From: CAYURR01 sp964446745
GTDB lineage: Bacteria > Bacillota > Clostridia > Lachnospirales > WQUN01
DNA length: 15,722 bases
Direction of reading: 5' to 3'
Assembly (NCBI GenBank): GCA_964446745.1
Contig: CAYURR010000061.1
Coordinates: 1 to 15,722 of the forward strand
Below, in pieces: positions 7,045 to 14,500 of the stretch. The notes beneath the pieces are model-generated. The model worked only from the letters and a program-made list of their open reading frames with translations, was not told the DNA's origin and did not search any database. The translations under genes were made by a program, and so were the position numbers. Position 1 is the first letter of the stretch, and each line of letters opens with the position of its first letter.

Positions 7045-8319
7045 TCATTTCGTTGTTTTCGGATGTATGACCGCAAGCGAACAGGCCTCCGGTACGAACA
7101 GCGTATTTAAACGCCTGTGTACAGACTCGGCATCGACAATCTCGATGCTGCGAGCGGGATCGGCGAGGTTCGCGGACTTTGTAAACAGATCGGCCTGTAT
7201 ACTTACAGCGTCGGCGATCTGATCCAAGCCTTGGATATATCTGCCCAAAAGCTTACGCTTTACACGCTCGAGATTGCCGCCGTCTATTCCACCCTTGCGC
7301 AGTCTGTCGGCCTCCGCAGATACACGCTCAGCGATAGTCTTAGGCTTGTCCGACGTGCCCGAAAACATTGCGGTTCCAAAGAAGGTGCCCTGCATAAACT
7401 CACCGCCAAAAGATTCGTCGATGAGCCCGTCTTTATATAAGGACATGTAGAGCTCGGAACCCTCGCCTGCGAGCAGCTCAAGCAAAACCTGTGTGGCGGC
7501 TGCAGTCTGGGTGTAGCTTTTGTGTGCGCCGGATTGCGGCCCGATATCCTTGTACCCGAGCATAAACACCGGGCGTGCGACACTCATCTGAGACTCTGTA
7601 TAGGCCTTGTTTACCTCTCGAGGCTCGGTGCCGTAGTCACGCTTTGAGATATCCTCACTCTCCGGGCCGGGCTTGCTTTCGAACGCGCGCTCGATAATCT
7701 CTTCGGCCTTGCTCGGATTGAAATCACCCGAGCATATCACGGCCATGTTGTCCGGACGGTAGAAACGCTTATATAAATCCTCCAAGGTATCCTTGCTAAA
7801 GGACTTCACGCTATCGGGTGTTCCGGCTACGTCATAGCGGATTGGGCTGTTTACATACAACGCGTTTAAAAGCTCGTAGTAAATCTGCCATTGGGGATTA
7901 TCCTTATACATCGCGATTTCCTGCAGGATGATCCCTTTCTCCTTCTCGACGTTTTCGTCTGTGAGTACGAGTTTTTTGACCATCTGCAGCAGCAGCTTCA
8001 GGTTCTTTTCAAAGTTGCCGACGCTGTTGAAGTAATAGGTCGTGATCCCAAAGCTCGTGAATGCATTCACATCCGCGTTCTGCTCAGAAAACGTTTGGAA
8101 CAGGTTTTGGCTTTCGTCCTCGAACAGCTTGTGTTCCAAAAAATGAGCTGCACCTGCGAGCGCGGTATTGCCCTTCGCCCCGGCAACCAAATCCGCCGAG
8201 CCATAGTTTACAACGACCATCGCATGGCTCTGTACATATCCGATTTTCGGGATTATATAACACATGATCCCCGATGACAACTTTTTAATGAATGGTTCCT
8301 TGACCGATGCGGCTATCAT
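7045..8319 (-). CDS. ymfH: M16 family zinc peptidase, YmfH-like
   Basis: M16 metallopeptidase of 424 residues from the ATG at 8319. The inverted zinc motif HFLEHKLFE begins at His59 (Glu62, His63), with the third ligand probably Glu134 in EKGIILQEIAMYKDNP. This and IRYDVAGTPDSV match the YmfH group of Bacillus subtilis. YmfF/YmfH-type pairs have been linked to the EF-P 5-aminopentanol modification context in Bacillus; a shared role here is inference. The frame is open to a GTG at 8337, which overlaps the ymfF stop as GTGA. However, GAGG at 8326-8329 lies six bases before the ATG at 8319, while the GTG has no usable site, so I prefer 8319. Two other ATGs and that GTG give up to six extra residues. 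Downstream lgt follows after 15 bases. Confidence 0.9.
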   Translation of the reverse strand: MIAASVKEPFIKKLSSGIMCYIIPKIGYVQSHAMVVVNYGSADLVAGAKGNTALAGAAHFLEHKLFEDESQNLFQTFSEQNADVNAFTSFGITTYYFNSVGNFEKNLKLLLQMVKKLVLTDENVEKEKGIILQEIAMYKDNPQWQIYYELLNALYVNSPIRYDVAGTPDSVKSFSKDTLEDLYKRFYRPDNMAVICSGDFNPSKAEEIIERAFESKPGPESEDISKRDYGTEPREVNKAYTESQMSVARPVFMLGYKDIGPQSGAHKSYTQTAAATQVLLELLAGEGSELYMSLYKDGLIDESFGGEFMQGTFFGTAMFSGTSDKPKTIAERVSAEADRLRKGGIDGGNLERVKRKLLGRYIQGLDQIADAVSIQADLFTKSANLADPARSIEIVDAESVHRRLNTLFVPEACSLAVIHPKTTK

Positions 8320-8325
8320 ATTCAT

Positions 8326-8329
8326 CCTC
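8326..8329 (-). promoter_or_regulatory. Ribosome binding site of ymfH
   Basis: GAGG (within GTGAGG) on the minus strand, six bases before the ATG at 8319-8317 and directly abutting the ATG at 8325. It supports the 8319 start over the GTG at 8337. Confidence 0.6.
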
Positions 8330-8333
8330 ACTT

Positions 8334-9566
8334 TCACGCCAGTAAATAAACGGTATCCTTGATAATAGATTTCGCGGCACGTTGCACGTCCGATGGTGTT
8401 ATACGGTCGATCAAATCTATAACGTCCTCGGGTGTAGAGGGCTTGCCGAGTAAGGCTTGACCAACATGGAATTCCGCGAGCGACGAGGGCTTGTCCTTGA
8501 TCTGGATATATCGGTTTTGTAGTGTCTGTTTCGCGTTTGCGAGTGTTTTGGTATCTATCTCGTCCTTGCAGAGCTTAGATATCTCTGCGTCTATAAGCTC
8601 AACGGCCTTTTTTAAATCCTTTTCATCGATACCTGCCTGTATCATCAGCACGGGCTTTAGACGATATACAAGCGACGACACATGATAACAGAGGCTGTTT
8701 TTCTCCCTGACCTCCGTAAAGAGACGTGAGTTCGGACCCGCACCGAGCACCTCGTTAAAGACCGTGAGCGCAAAGTAGTCATCGCTCTCGGGTGAGAGAT
8801 CACAGCGGTAGCCGATGCAGAGCTTGCCTTGCGAAAGCTCTTTACGCTCGGTGATCTCCTTGGGTTCAGACGGGGGTTTGGAATTTTGATTTTTCTTATC
8901 TGATGAGTTTCCGAATGAAAGTATCTTTACGATCGATCCGTTATTAAAGATCTCTGACATCCGTTCGCCGTCCATATCACCTATGCATATGACCCTTGCG
9001 GTAGTATCCGACAAAATATCGGAATAATGCCGATACAGATTTGTTTCGTCGATCTTGTCTAATTCTTCTACATAGCCCTCCGAGTTTATACCGATGGACT
9101 CAAGATCGGGGTTTCGGCGGCTCATCTCTTCAAGGCAGCGTTGCAGCGCGTATTGGGATTTGTTGTCAAACAAGGCTTCAATCTGATTTTTACGGTTCTG
9201 TTTCTCGGCCTTTACGGTTTCGGTTATAAACGCGTTACTCTGCACGAGCGGCTCGCATATTGTGTCGCGCAAGAATTTCGCACCCTCATAAATGCATTCG
9301 GGATTGTTCAGGCCACGAAACAGGAATTGTATGAGCTGGTGATTACCTTTCTTAACAGCACCCGCGTCCATGAGACCACCGTATAACATGTCGGCCTTTC
9401 GCTTCATATCCGATAGTGTAGGGTATGGCTTGCAGCCTTGTTTCATCACAGCCGGAAACAAGACGTTTTTAGTGACCTCGTTGCGTGTAATGCGTCTATC
9501 GAACAGCACAGTCATCAGCGCTGTATTGAAAATGTCTGTACGAATAATAAAAATCTCCGTATTCAT
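8334..9566 (-). CDS. ymfF: Degenerate M16 peptidase-like protein, YmfF-like
   Basis: An M16-fold protein of 410 residues from the ATG at 9566. The N-terminal domain shows the YmfF pattern (KPYPTLSDMKRKADMLYGG, then KKGNHQLIQFLFRG), with no HxxEH motif anywhere, so it should not cut peptides by itself. The C-terminal half keeps the glycine- and arginine-containing segment FNEVLGAGPNSRLFTEVREKNSLCYHVSS. In the M16 family an inactive subunit often pairs with an active one, and the next gene encodes the active YmfH-like partner. The open frame extends to 9650, but GGAGG at 9572-9576 is five bases before the ATG at 9566 and homology starts there. It is the first gene of this minus-strand block and is divergent from galK. 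Confidence 0.88.
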   Translation of the reverse strand: MNTEIFIIRTDIFNTALMTVLFDRRITRNEVTKNVLFPAVMKQGCKPYPTLSDMKRKADMLYGGLMDAGAVKKGNHQLIQFLFRGLNNPECIYEGAKFLRDTICEPLVQSNAFITETVKAEKQNRKNQIEALFDNKSQYALQRCLEEMSRRNPDLESIGINSEGYVEELDKIDETNLYRHYSDILSDTTARVICIGDMDGERMSEIFNNGSIVKILSFGNSSDKKNQNSKPPSEPKEITERKELSQGKLCIGYRCDLSPESDDYFALTVFNEVLGAGPNSRLFTEVREKNSLCYHVSSLVYRLKPVLMIQAGIDEKDLKKAVELIDAEISKLCKDEIDTKTLANAKQTLQNRYIQIKDKPSSLAEFHVGQALLGKPSTPEDVIDLIDRITPSDVQRAAKSIIKDTVYLLA

Positions 9567-9571
9567 GGGAA

Positions 9572-9576
9572 CCTCC
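9572..9576 (-). promoter_or_regulatory. Ribosome binding site of ymfF
   Basis: GGAGG on the minus strand, five bases before the ATG at 9566-9564. It excludes the longer reading frame starting at 9650, which would begin inside the galK upstream dyad. Confidence 0.8.
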
Positions 9577-9615
9577 GTATGATTTTCGGATAGTGTGCCC
9601 CGAACCATGCGTATA

Positions 9616-9651
9616 CATGCAAAATGAAAGGTATACGGAATTGTTTGCATG
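9616..9651. promoter_or_regulatory. Nested palindrome upstream of galK, candidate operator
   Basis: CATGCAAA (9616-9623) and its exact reverse complement TTTGCATG (9644-9651) flank, at seven bases on each side, the palindrome GTATAC (9631-9636). All three share the centre 9633.5. The right arm ends two bases before the galK -35 box at 9654. A second GTATAC is at 9611-9616. The symmetry and place suggest a site for a dimeric or tetrameric transcription factor acting on galK and perhaps on the divergent ymfF. No regulator gene is in the window. Confidence 0.5.
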
Positions 9652-9653
9652 AA

Positions 9654-9682
9654 TTTACAAATGAACGGTTATGGAGTATTAT
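9654..9682 (+). promoter_or_regulatory. Sigma-A-type promoter of the gal operon
   Basis: TTTACA (9654-9659), a 17-base spacer and TATTAT (9677-9682) form a near-consensus promoter. The likely start is near 9689, giving a leader of about 19 bases. The galK ribosome binding site GGGGG (9696-9700) follows, seven bases before the ATG. No equally good promoter was found on the minus strand for ymfF in this 141-base divergent region. Confidence 0.8.
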
Positions 9683-9707
9683 TTAAAGTAAAAACGGGGG
9701 TAATAGC

Positions 9708-10871
9708 ATGGATACACAGGCGGTAATGGCTGCATTTACAGAAATGTATGGAAGTGACGGACAACATCAGATAAAAGCGTTTCATTCACCGGGGCGCGTG
9801 AATATCATAGGAGAGCATACAGATTATAACGGCGGCTTTGTGTTCCCGTGCGCGCTGAGCTTCGGGACATACGGGCTCGTGCGTAAGCGAGACGATAACA
9901 CGATAAAGCTTGCTTCGTTAAACATACCGTTGACGGTCGAGACAAGCATTGAAGGACTGATAAATGATAAGGAACACGGCTGGGGTAATTACGTTAAGGG
10001 CGTAGTAAATGAGTTCCAGAAGATAGGCAAGCAGGTCGGCGGGTTTGAGATGCTGATAAATGGCGATATACCAAATGGCGCAGGTCTGTCCTCGTCGGCG
10101 AGCGTTGAATTGCTGACAGCGGTAATGCTGAACGATTTCTTTGATGCGGGTATGGATATGCTCGAGATGGTAAAGCTATGCCAGCGTGCTGAGAATACAT
10201 TCATGGGCGTAAACTGTGGGATCATGGATCAGTTTGCTGTAGGCATGGGAAAAGCGGATCAAGCTATGATGCTAAACTGTTTAAATCTGGAATTTGATTA
10301 TGTGCCGTTCGTACTTAAGGGCTGTAAGCTCGTGATAGGCAATACAAATAAAAAACGCGGATTGGCCGATTCGAAGTATAACGAGCGCCGCAGTCAATGC
10401 GAAAACGCCGTAAAGCAATTGGCGGAAGTGTTGAAGGTGGAATTCTTGGGTCAGGTGAGCCCGGAGGCCTTCGAGGCGAACAAGCATTTGATCACGGATC
10501 CCGTAGAGCGCATGCGCGCAGAGCATGTGGTGTATGAGGACAATAGGGTCATTGCGGCGGTAGAAGCGTTAAAGGCCAATGATATAAACAAGCTCGGTGA
10601 GTTAATGGTTCAATCGCATAATTCGCTGCGCGATCTGTATGAGGTCACGGGCGCCGAACTCGACACACTCGTTGAGGAAGCGTTGAAGGTGGATGGCGTG
10701 TATGGTTCACGCATGACAGGCGCAGGCTTTGGTGGCTGCACGGTCAGCATTGTAAAGGAAGATGCCGTGGACGCATTTATCGCTCAGGTCGGGGAAAACT
10801 ACGAAAAGAAGACGGGGCTTAAGGCGGATTTTTATATAGCGGATGTAGGTGACGGTGCACGCGCACTGTAA
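9708..10871 (+). CDS. galK: Galactokinase
   Basis: Phosphorylates alpha-D-galactose with ATP to galactose-1-phosphate, the first committed step of the Leloir pathway, in the cytoplasm. It has 387 residues, the normal size. It carries the galactokinase signature GRVNIIGEHTDYNGG (29-43), the GHMP kinase ATP loop GAGLSSSAS (124-132), the catalytic Asp174 in GVNCGIMDQF, and the third GHMP motif GAGFGG (338-343). The ATG at 9708 is seven bases after GGGGG. It is the first gene of the operon behind a strong promoter and dyad. The next gene, a nuclease-family protein, starts nine bases after its stop. Confidence 0.97.
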   Translation: MDTQAVMAAFTEMYGSDGQHQIKAFHSPGRVNIIGEHTDYNGGFVFPCALSFGTYGLVRKRDDNTIKLASLNIPLTVETSIEGLINDKEHGWGNYVKGVVNEFQKIGKQVGGFEMLINGDIPNGAGLSSSASVELLTAVMLNDFFDAGMDMLEMVKLCQRAENTFMGVNCGIMDQFAVGMGKADQAMMLNCLNLEFDYVPFVLKGCKLVIGNTNKKRGLADSKYNERRSQCENAVKQLAEVLKVEFLGQVSPEAFEANKHLITDPVERMRAEHVVYEDNRVIAAVEALKANDINKLGELMVQSHNSLRDLYEVTGAELDTLVEEALKVDGVYGSRMTGAGFGGCTVSIVKEDAVDAFIAQVGENYEKKTGLKADFYIADVGDGARAL

Positions 10872-10880
10872 AGGGATGTT

Positions 10881-11912
10881 ATGGAAATGGATGAGGTAAT
10901 GATCGACCTCGGCAATTTTGATGAGTACGCGCCATATCTGAAGAAGATTTATGAAAGCCATGGAAGCGATATTGAACGGCTGTTTTATTCAATTAGAACA
11001 GCCGTATCCAAAAGAGATGTAACGCTCAACACCGTTTATAAGCCCACAAACGACAGGGTGTTTACGCTGATGTTCTTGAATAAGGAGCTCGCTGAGACGG
11101 TGATTGGAACTATTATAGGTGAACAAGTAGAGCTTAAGGACAGCTTTACGGAATATGATGTAAACACCTTAAAGGCGTATTTGTCCAAGGTTAGATTCGA
11201 TGTATATGCACGGAGTAAAGACGACTGTGTGTTTACAATGGATATGCAGCGGAGATACTTAAGGTCAAGGATCAGGAATCGCTCGGTTTATTATGGTGCT
11301 AAAGAGCTGTCGTCTCAAGAGGTACCGGATTCGTATAAGTACGAGGATCTGAGGCAGGTAACGATAATATTTGTACTCGAGGAGAATACAAGCAGGGACG
11401 CTACCCCCATTACAAAGGTCCAAATGACGGATGTAGAGACCGGAAGTGTCTATTCGGAGCTGCTGACCCTGTATGAAGTAAATCTCAACCTACTGGATAC
11501 GACATCAGGAAACATGGGAATAATAAAGGATTTCTATAGCATTAATACTCATGATGAACTGGTTGTATTTGTAAATAAAGGTGATGAACGCCTGCGAATG
11601 CTGTTGACTGTGCAGTATATGAAAGCGATTATTAGTGATGAGGTATTGCAAACCTTGGAAGGGGTTGAACATTTTATGATTAAAAATGTCGAAACCTTAC
11701 TTGTTCGGGAACGCAACGAAGGTAAGATGGAGGCGATGGCTGAAGTGAAGCCACTACTCGAACGCGAACGCAACGAAGGTAAGATGATGGCCGCGAATGT
11801 CATTAAATACATCATGACGGGCAAAAACGATGACGAGATAATATTATTGACGGGTGCAACCCATGAGGATATAGAGGACTTGCGGGGGATCATTTCGGGC
11901 AAGGTATCATGA
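10881..11912 (+). CDS. Rpn / PD-(D/E)XK nuclease family transposase-like protein
   Basis: A 343-residue protein of the Rpn/PD-(D/E)XK transposase-like family, whose studied members (E. coli RpnA) are DNA endonucleases that promote recombination. The family start is near residue 52 (YKPTNDRVFTLMFLNKEL). The likely active site is Asp107 (RFDVYA) with Asp121 and Gln123 in MDMQRR, the D...(D/E)xQ variant, followed by YYGAKEL. The C terminus has a charged, probably helical region with a 19-residue repeat (RERNEGKM twice). The first 50 residues are not recognised. The ATG is five bases after AAGGG and nine bases after galK, and galE follows 41 bases later, so it is co-transcribed with the gal genes although unrelated to galactose use. 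The gene looks intact and somewhat richer in A+T than its neighbours. I see no terminal inverted repeats. Confidence 0.82.
   Translation: MEMDEVMIDLGNFDEYAPYLKKIYESHGSDIERLFYSIRTAVSKRDVTLNTVYKPTNDRVFTLMFLNKELAETVIGTIIGEQVELKDSFTEYDVNTLKAYLSKVRFDVYARSKDDCVFTMDMQRRYLRSRIRNRSVYYGAKELSSQEVPDSYKYEDLRQVTIIFVLEENTSRDATPITKVQMTDVETGSVYSELLTLYEVNLNLLDTTSGNMGIIKDFYSINTHDELVVFVNKGDERLRMLLTVQYMKAIISDEVLQTLEGVEHFMIKNVETLLVRERNEGKMEAMAEVKPLLERERNEGKMMAANVIKYIMTGKNDDEIILLTGATHEDIEDLRGIISGKVS
11709..11786 (+). repeat. In-frame tandem repeat within the Rpn-family gene
   Basis: An identical 21-base block occurs at 11709-11729 and 11766-11786, offset by 57 bases (19 codons). Each copy encodes ERNEGKM or part of RERNEGKM. 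The intervening 36 bases encode a charged segment (EAMAEVKPLLE). The exact identity of the copies at DNA level suggests a recent duplication or slippage. Confidence 0.8.
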
Positions 11913-11953
11913 CATTGTCAAAATAGGTATGTGAACAATAGGGGGGCGTAGTT

Positions 11954-12949
11954 ATGGCGGTATTGGTATGTGGCGGTGCGGGGTATGTAGGCAGCCATAC
12001 GGTTGCAGAGCTTGTCGAGCGCGGTTATGAGGTTGTTGTACTGGACAATCTTGAGAAGGGGCACAAGGACGCGGTATGGCCCGGGGCGAGCTTTTGCGAG
12101 TGTGACTTGCGAGACGAAAAAGCTATCTCCGAAGTGTTTGACAAGCATGCGATCACGGATGTTATTGATTTTGCGGCCTATTCGCTTGTGGCCGAGAGCG
12201 TACAGGATCCGAAGAAGTATTATGAAAACAATGTTGTGGGTACGATGAACCTGTTAAAGGTCATGCATGCACATGATGTAAAGAGATTTGTCTTTTCATC
12301 AACGGCCTCGACATATGGCGAGCCTCAGTTCGTGCCGATCACTGAGGAGCACCGGAATCTGCCGACGAACCCGTATGGGGAGTCGAAGCTTGCGGTGGAG
12401 CGCATACTCAAATGGTATGACGGTGCATATGGGATCAAATCTGTTGCGCTGCGTTACTTCAACGTGGCGGGCGCGCACAAGAGCGGAAAGATCGGAGAGG
12501 ATCACACGCCGGAGACCCATCTCATACCGATCGTGCTGTCTGTGGCTGCAAAGACCGGAAAGCTTGACAAGCTCATGATATACGGCAATGACTACCCGAC
12601 GGAGGACGGTACCTGCATAAGGGACTATATCCACATAACGGATCTCGCCGACGCACACATACTCGCGCTCGAAAAGCTCAAAAACGACAGCACGAGTGCC
12701 ATATATAACCTTGGAAACGGCAAGGGCTTCTCAAATCTCGAGATACTTGAAACAGCGAAAAGGGTCACAAAGCGAGATATACCGTACGAATTCGGGCCAC
12801 GCAGACCAGGCGATCCGTCGTCACTCATAGCCTCCTCGGAAAAGATCATGAAGGAGCTCGGCTGGAAACCAACACACACGGATCTCGCCGACATCATTGA
12901 ATCGGCATGGAAATGGCATGTCGATCACCCGAACGGATTTGATAAATAA
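11954..12949 (+). CDS. galE: UDP-glucose 4-epimerase
   Basis: Interconverts UDP-galactose and UDP-glucose using tightly bound NAD, closing the Leloir cycle and supplying UDP-galactose for glycans. It is an extended short-chain dehydrogenase of 331 residues with the NAD-binding GGAGYVGSH (7-15), Asp31 at the end of the second strand, SSTAS (115-119) and the catalytic pair Tyr141 and Lys145 in YGESK. NVAGAHKSGKIGEDHTPETHLIP and the later RPGDPSSL are typical GalE segments. The ATG at 11954 has a G-rich ribosome binding site (AGGGGGG) a few bases upstream. It lies 41 bases after the Rpn-family gene and 15 bases before galT. Confidence 0.97.
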   Translation: MAVLVCGGAGYVGSHTVAELVERGYEVVVLDNLEKGHKDAVWPGASFCECDLRDEKAISEVFDKHAITDVIDFAAYSLVAESVQDPKKYYENNVVGTMNLLKVMHAHDVKRFVFSSTASTYGEPQFVPITEEHRNLPTNPYGESKLAVERILKWYDGAYGIKSVALRYFNVAGAHKSGKIGEDHTPETHLIPIVLSVAAKTGKLDKLMIYGNDYPTEDGTCIRDYIHITDLADAHILALEKLKNDSTSAIYNLGNGKGFSNLEILETAKRVTKRDIPYEFGPRRPGDPSSLIASSEKIMKELGWKPTHTDLADIIESAWKWHVDHPNGFDK

Positions 12950-12964
12950 CAGGGGGATGGTTCT

Positions 12965-14500
12965 TTGGATGAGAAACTAATTCAAGCGTTAGAGGACTTA
13001 TTGGCGTTTGGGATTAAAAAGGGTCTAATAGTGGAGCGGGATAGGCAGTATTGTCGAAACGCGTTATACGATCTTTTAAAGATTACGCCGCCTGCCTCTC
13101 TACCCGAGGCAGGTAAGCGCGCCGACAATGAGACATGCACGGAGATCATGGCAGATATCCTTGATGTATGTGCGACGGACGGCTTTAGGGATCACTGGGA
13201 TGCCCGGATCATGGGGATATTGTCCCCAAGACCCTCAGAGGTCGCGGAACGCTTCACCAAGCTTTATGCAGAGGCGCCGTCTGCGGCGACACAGTATTTT
13301 TATCATCTGAGCAGGGCGAATAATTATATACAGGTCGATAGGGTAGCCAAGAATATGCGTTGGCTGGCTCAAACGGAATTCGGTGAGCTCGAGATCACGG
13401 TAAATCTATCTAAGCCCGAGAAAGACCCGCGCGAGATAGCCGCCGCTAAATCACAACCGCAGACAAATTACCCGTCGTGTTTGTTATGTGTGGAGAACGA
13501 GGGTTTCGCAGGTACGGCAACCCATCCGGCGCGTCAAAACCTACGCCTTATCCCCGTGACGCTCGACGATAAACAGTGGTATTTGCAGTATTCGCCATAT
13601 GTGTATTACAACGAACACTGCATAGTATTAAACGCAAAGCACACCCCAATGAAGATAAACCGTTCTACGTTTGTCAAGCTGCTTGCATTTACGCAGCGGT
13701 TTCCGCATTATTTCATAGGAAGTAACGCGGACATACCGATCGTGGGCGGCTCGATACTCACACATGATCATTTCCAGGGTGGCAACCATGTGTTTCCTAT
13801 GGAGCGCGCGGAGGCATATACACATTTAACGCATACGGGATATGGCGGTGTCGATATCGCACTCGTCAAATGGCCGATGTCCGTAATACGTTTAAGCTGT
13901 GACGCAATTGCGGGACCGGAAAAACTCATCGATCTAGCTGCACATTTCCTTGAGCAGTGGCGAGGATATAGTGACGAAGCGGTTGGGGTATATGCATCGA
14001 CAAGAAAAGATGGGCAGAGCACACAACATAACGCGATCACACCGATTGCGCGTTGCGTAATTGACAAAAATGGACAGACTCGATTTGAACTCGATCTCGT
14101 GCTGCGGAACAATCTCACGACCGAGGAACACCCGATGGGCGTGTTCCATCCGCATGCGGAGCTGCATCATATCAAGAAGGAGAATATCGGGCTCATAGAG
14201 GTCATGGGGCTCGCCGTATTGCCTGGGCGATTGGCATCGGAGCTTGATTTGATAGCGGATCATCTGAGCGGGAATGAGATAGATCTGCACGCGGTGGAGA
14301 TACATAAGGATTGGATAACAAAGCTTGAACAAACATATGGACGCAAAAATGAAAAACCGCATGCACTCAATCTGCTTCAAGCCGAGGTCGGCAAGATATT
14401 TATGCAGGTATTGAGCCATGCGGGCGTGTTCAAGTTTGATGAATGCGGCAAAGCGGCATTAGGAAGATTCATGGAGCACTGCGGGTGCCGTATACGGTAA
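12965..14500 (+). CDS. galT: Galactose-1-phosphate uridylyltransferase, class II
   Basis: Exchanges galactose-1-phosphate and UDP-glucose to give UDP-galactose and glucose-1-phosphate. With 511 residues it belongs to the larger class II GalT found mainly in Gram-positive bacteria, not the class I enzyme of about 350 residues. Visible marks are YPSCLLCVENEG (169-180), YSPYVYYNEHCIVLN (209-223) and the nucleophile region GGSILTHDHFQGG (261-273), where His269 probably carries the UMP. The start is TTG at 12965, eight bases after AGGGGG (12951-12956). An ATG at 12957 is in another frame and stops after seven codons. It is the last gene of the gal operon. Its final 32 bases overlap the 3' end of the convergent minus-strand gene, and no terminator hairpin with a T-run follows. 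Confidence 0.95.
   Translation: MDEKLIQALEDLLAFGIKKGLIVERDRQYCRNALYDLLKITPPASLPEAGKRADNETCTEIMADILDVCATDGFRDHWDARIMGILSPRPSEVAERFTKLYAEAPSAATQYFYHLSRANNYIQVDRVAKNMRWLAQTEFGELEITVNLSKPEKDPREIAAAKSQPQTNYPSCLLCVENEGFAGTATHPARQNLRLIPVTLDDKQWYLQYSPYVYYNEHCIVLNAKHTPMKINRSTFVKLLAFTQRFPHYFIGSNADIPIVGGSILTHDHFQGGNHVFPMERAEAYTHLTHTGYGGVDIALVKWPMSVIRLSCDAIAGPEKLIDLAAHFLEQWRGYSDEAVGVYASTRKDGQSTQHNAITPIARCVIDKNGQTRFELDLVLRNNLTTEEHPMGVFHPHAELHHIKKENIGLIEVMGLAVLPGRLASELDLIADHLSGNEIDLHAVEIHKDWITKLEQTYGRKNEKPHALNLLQAEVGKIFMQVLSHAGVFKFDECGKAALGRFMEHCGCRIR

Noticed and set aside
9567..9650. A longer N terminus for ymfF beginning at 9650
   Set aside because: It would start within the galK-side dyad, has no ribosome binding site or homology, and GGAGG sits correctly before the ATG at 9566.
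9567..9707. Minus-strand promoter for ymfF, for example TTGTAA at 9655-9660 with TATACC
   Set aside because: The spacer would be 19 bases and the -10 box is poor; nothing better was seen, so no promoter is annotated.
11910..11920. Small dyad TGACA-T-TGTCA after the Rpn-family gene
   Set aside because: It overlaps the stop codon, is short enough to arise by chance, and no T-run or promoter is linked to it.
10872..11953. Rpn-family gene as a complete transposon with terminal repeats
   Set aside because: No inverted repeats or target-site duplications are visible at the junctions; only a 7-base GTTATGG is shared, and it also occurs in the galK promoter spacer.
12957..12980. ATG at 12957 as the galT start
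   Set aside because: It is in a different frame and reaches a stop after seven codons; the TTG at 12965 opens the conserved protein and has AGGGGG eight bases upstream.
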